Below, one piece after another: positions 61,976 to 64,000 of a stretch of DNA of 64,000 nucleotides. Under the pieces are notes generated by a model. The model made no database searches. It saw only the letters and a program-made list of their open reading frames with translations, and was not told the origin of the DNA. A program made the translations under genes and the position numbers. How positions within the stretch are numbered: position 1 is the first letter of the stretch; every line of letters starts with the position of its first letter. This DNA is from Akkermansiaceae bacterium UBA7331 (GTDB taxonomy: Bacteria > Verrucomicrobiota > Verrucomicrobiia > Verrucomicrobiales > Akkermansiaceae). Where the stretch lies: assembly GCA_002471255.1 (NCBI GenBank), contig DKPP01000007.1, positions 124,001 to 188,000 on the forward strand. Reading direction: 5' to 3'.

Positions 61976-63289
61976 ATGAATAATACCTCACTTCCAGGCC
62001 TTTCCACCATAGCAGTACATGGTGGCTTTGAAGGCGATCCGGCAACCGGATCACGTGCATTACCTATTTATCAAACGACGGCTTACAATTTTGATTCCAC
62101 CGATCATGCTGCCGCGCTCTTCAATTTGGAGCAATTTGGCAATATCTATACTCGTTTAATGAATCCGACGACTGATGCGATGGAACAACGCTTAGTCGGT
62201 ATGCACCGTGCAAGCGGAGCCTTAGCGGCATCTTCCGGTCAATCTGCCATCCTTATGGCGGTTTTAAACATCACTTCAGCCGGACAAAACATCATTTCAT
62301 CATCAGCCATTTATGGTGGCACCTATAATCTTTTTAATGTTACTCTACGCCGTTTAGGTATTGATGTGCGTTTTGTTGATTTTTCCAATCCTGCTAACAT
62401 TGAAGCAGCCATCGATGAAAACACTCGTTTGGTTTATGGAGAAACTTTAGGCAATCCAAAGAATAATGTGGATGATTACCAAGCCATTGCCGACATCGCT
62501 CACGCCCACAACATTCCTTTTATCGCAGATAATACGGTAGCCCCACCTCCGATGTTCAACCCAATGGACTTCGGTGCAGATATCGTCGTCTATTCGCTCA
62601 CAAAATTCATCGCCGGTCATGGTAGCAGCATGGGTGGCATCATCGTTGAAAAGGGCGACTTTAATTGGAACAATGGCAAATTCCCCGAATTATCACAACC
62701 GGATCCTTCATACCATGGCGTAAATTATTGGGAATGCTTCGGCAATCATGATAAAGCGGTAGCTAGAGGTATCGCATTCGTACTTAAATGCCGAGTCCAA
62801 CTCTTGCGTGACCTAGGTTGCACCTTGTCACCATTCAATTCATTCTTAATCGCCCAAGGCATCGAAACATTGACATTAAGAATGCCGAAACATTGCGATA
62901 ATGCGATGAAATTGGCACTTTGGTTAAATGATCATCCTTTGGTTTCTTGGGTCAATTATCCTGGCTTACCACAGCACCCTGATCATCAAAATGCCCTCAA
63001 ATATCTTAAAAATGGCTTTGGAGGCATGATTGGCTTTGGAATCAAAGGAGGTATCGAAGCAGGAAAGAAATTTATTAACAATGTTAAATTACTTTCTCAC
63101 GTTGCCAATTTAGGTGATGCCCGTACCTTGGTTACACACCCTGCTTCGACGACACACCAACAACTTACCCCCGAACAGCTTGCCAGCACGGGAGTAACGC
63201 CTGAGTTTATCAGACTTTCCGTTGGTTTAGAAGATTTGGCTGACATTCAAGCGGACATCGATCAAGCTTTACAAGCTTCTCAAAATTAA
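61976..63289 (+). CDS. metY: O-acetylhomoserine sulfhydrylase (MetY-like)
   Basis: The 437-residue PLP enzyme of the Cys/Met metabolism family makes homocysteine from O-acetylhomoserine and sulfide. The PLP lysine is in YSLTKFIAGHGSSMGG (about residue 208). The N-terminal substrate region reads AVHGGFEGDPATGSRALPIY, and the substrate-binding segment THPASTTHQQL lies near residue 385. The long form and the GGTYNLF motif favour MetY over MetB or MetZ. It starts 16 bases after pdxA, whose pathway makes its cofactor, so the pairing is sensible. Confidence 0.9.
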   Translation: MNNTSLPGLSTIAVHGGFEGDPATGSRALPIYQTTAYNFDSTDHAAALFNLEQFGNIYTRLMNPTTDAMEQRLVGMHRASGALAASSGQSAILMAVLNITSAGQNIISSSAIYGGTYNLFNVTLRRLGIDVRFVDFSNPANIEAAIDENTRLVYGETLGNPKNNVDDYQAIADIAHAHNIPFIADNTVAPPPMFNPMDFGADIVVYSLTKFIAGHGSSMGGIIVEKGDFNWNNGKFPELSQPDPSYHGVNYWECFGNHDKAVARGIAFVLKCRVQLLRDLGCTLSPFNSFLIAQGIETLTLRMPKHCDNAMKLALWLNDHPLVSWVNYPGLPQHPDHQNALKYLKNGFGGMIGFGIKGGIEAGKKFINNVKLLSHVANLGDARTLVTHPASTTHQQLTPEQLASTGVTPEFIRLSVGLEDLADIQADIDQALQASQN

Positions 63290-63310
63290 GCTATTTTTAA
63301 TTTTCTTTAT

Positions 63311-63348
63311 AAAAAGGCGAAGGTTATTTGATTTACCTTCGCCTTTTT
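63311..63348 (+). terminator. terminator after metY
   Basis: A perfect 14-bp stem (aaaaaggcgaaggt with its complement, 10-base loop) ends in five T residues. It lies 21 bases after the stop. Confidence 0.92.
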
Positions 63349-63367
63349 ATGGGTTATAAGCTCGTCA

Positions 63368-64000
63368 ATGAAATCAGCTCATTTCCTTGGATGGGAAAAC
63401 ACCCTCTGCACACAGGTAGCCAAATATCTCTTAGAAGAACCGGAAAGGCTACAAAGTAAAGTTTTTGTTCCCACAAAGGAATCTGCCGTAAGACTAAAAG
63501 AAGAGCTGCTTTTTCAATCAGGAAACTCCGCTTGTTTCATACCGAATATAGCACCTCTCAGTAGCTTATTTTCCTCCGACACCCGAATTGATGCTTCCAT
63601 AGAATTAGCAGCTTGGATTGAAATTTTGCTGACTTCGGACGTCATCAACTATTCCAACCTTTTTCCGGTACAACCTCAAAAACAAGACATTGTTTGGGCA
63701 ACAAATTTAGCGCAACAATTTCTTTCGGTACAGCGCAGTTTTGACGATTATGCTATTACGCCAGATGTTCTGTATGAAAAAGTTACACAAACGGCTTCCC
63801 AACATGAAGCTGAGCGCTGGGCTGATTGGTTTTCACTACTTAACAATGTTAATAACCTGTTAATAACATGGGGATATACTCCTTCACATGATTTTATCAC
63901 ACAGACCGCAAATGAGTTAAGATTATTACAAGAATTCGCAAATCCATCGGATAGCTCCGTTATTTTAGCAGGCATTCCAGAATTAACATATTACGAAGAG
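63368..64000 (+). CDS. AddB-like / PD-(D/E)XK nuclease-family protein, 3' end outside window
   Basis: The frame starts at ATG 63368 (MKSAHFLGWENTLC) and remains open for 211 codons to the right edge. The segment VFVPTKESAVRLKEELL then SACFIPNIAPLSSLF resembles the start of AddB-type repair proteins (a stretch beginning with the phrase V.VPT..A...L, then LP.I.PL), and TRIDASIELAAWIEILLTS continues the pattern. Such proteins are helicase-nuclease subunits that process double-strand breaks. The catalytic parts lie beyond the window, so the call is tentative. Confidence 0.5.
   Translation, partial: MKSAHFLGWENTLCTQVAKYLLEEPERLQSKVFVPTKESAVRLKEELLFQSGNSACFIPNIAPLSSLFSSDTRIDASIELAAWIEILLTSDVINYSNLFPVQPQKQDIVWATNLAQQFLSVQRSFDDYAITPDVLYEKVTQTASQHEAERWADWFSLLNNVNNLLITWGYTPSHDFITQTANELRLLQEFANPSDSSVILAGIPELTYYEE

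Overview
The window is about 64 kb of an AT-rich (roughly 40% GC by eye), gene-dense bacterial chromosome from a Gram-negative organism. It encodes lipid A synthesis (LpxC), lipoprotein N-acylation (Lnt), several lipobox lipoproteins, autotransporters and a periplasmic adaptor. The best guess is Verrucomicrobiota, perhaps a gut or Akkermansia-related lineage. The reasons are a PEP-CTERM-type tail ending in an Arg run, an LpxC-FabZ fusion, an MFS-acyltransferase fusion, and starts that mostly lack a Shine-Dalgarno sequence. The phylum is inferred from gene content, not from a marker-gene tree.

Layout. 0-6.5 kb: the end of an RlmI-type rRNA methyltransferase, a compact structured intergenic region, a KhpA-like KH protein, an orphan T7-type tail-nozzle protein, a second RlmI paralogue and an RmlD-like reductase. 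6.6-13.9 kb: a five-gene Yej/Opp-type peptide ABC importer with enlarged extracytoplasmic segments. 14-17 kb: tRNA-Asp, a metallophosphoesterase and a GT8 glycosyltransferase. 17-22 kb: a minus-strand nucleotide operon, purE-pyrR-pyrB-pyrC-like-trmO-beta-lactamase-like, in which the PurE and PyrC homologues lack canonical catalytic or metal residues. 22-28.8 kb: a GntR/LacI-type regulator, an SBF-like transporter, tyrS, a fused System II cytochrome c synthase (CcsBA) and rubrerythrin. 28.8-35.6 kb: small AT-rich unknown genes, a lipoprotein, ftsK, a PEP-CTERM protein, an RND-type adaptor and a YbjN-like protein.

35.8-46.6 kb: purB, a small HTH protein, tdh, a GT35-family protein without the cofactor lysine, a P-loop kinase-like protein, tyrA, a lipoprotein, the MFS-PlsC fusion with a residual third domain, a dCMP deaminase and a Pmp3-like protein. 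46.7-56.4 kb: lpxC-fabZ, a MurU-like nucleotidyltransferase, a phosphodiester glycosidase, lnt, a ferredoxin, a DciA-like protein, an acyltransferase, a His-rich protein, hpt, a GNAT and a Sel1-repeat protein. 56.4-60.6 kb: two tandem HAF-repeat autotransporters with nearly identical barrels, the second broken by two frameshifts. 60.7-64 kb: an acidic anchored protein, pdxA, metY and the start of an AddB-like nuclease/helicase gene.

Most of the window is housekeeping: nucleotide synthesis and salvage, envelope building, translation and amino acid metabolism. The least ordinary parts are the structured RNA candidate, the orphan phage tail gene, the degenerate-enzyme operon, the residual domain in the lipid-remodelling fusion and the duplicated autotransporters. 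No gene-free stretch exceeds about 300 bases. No CRISPR array, insertion sequence or rRNA was seen.
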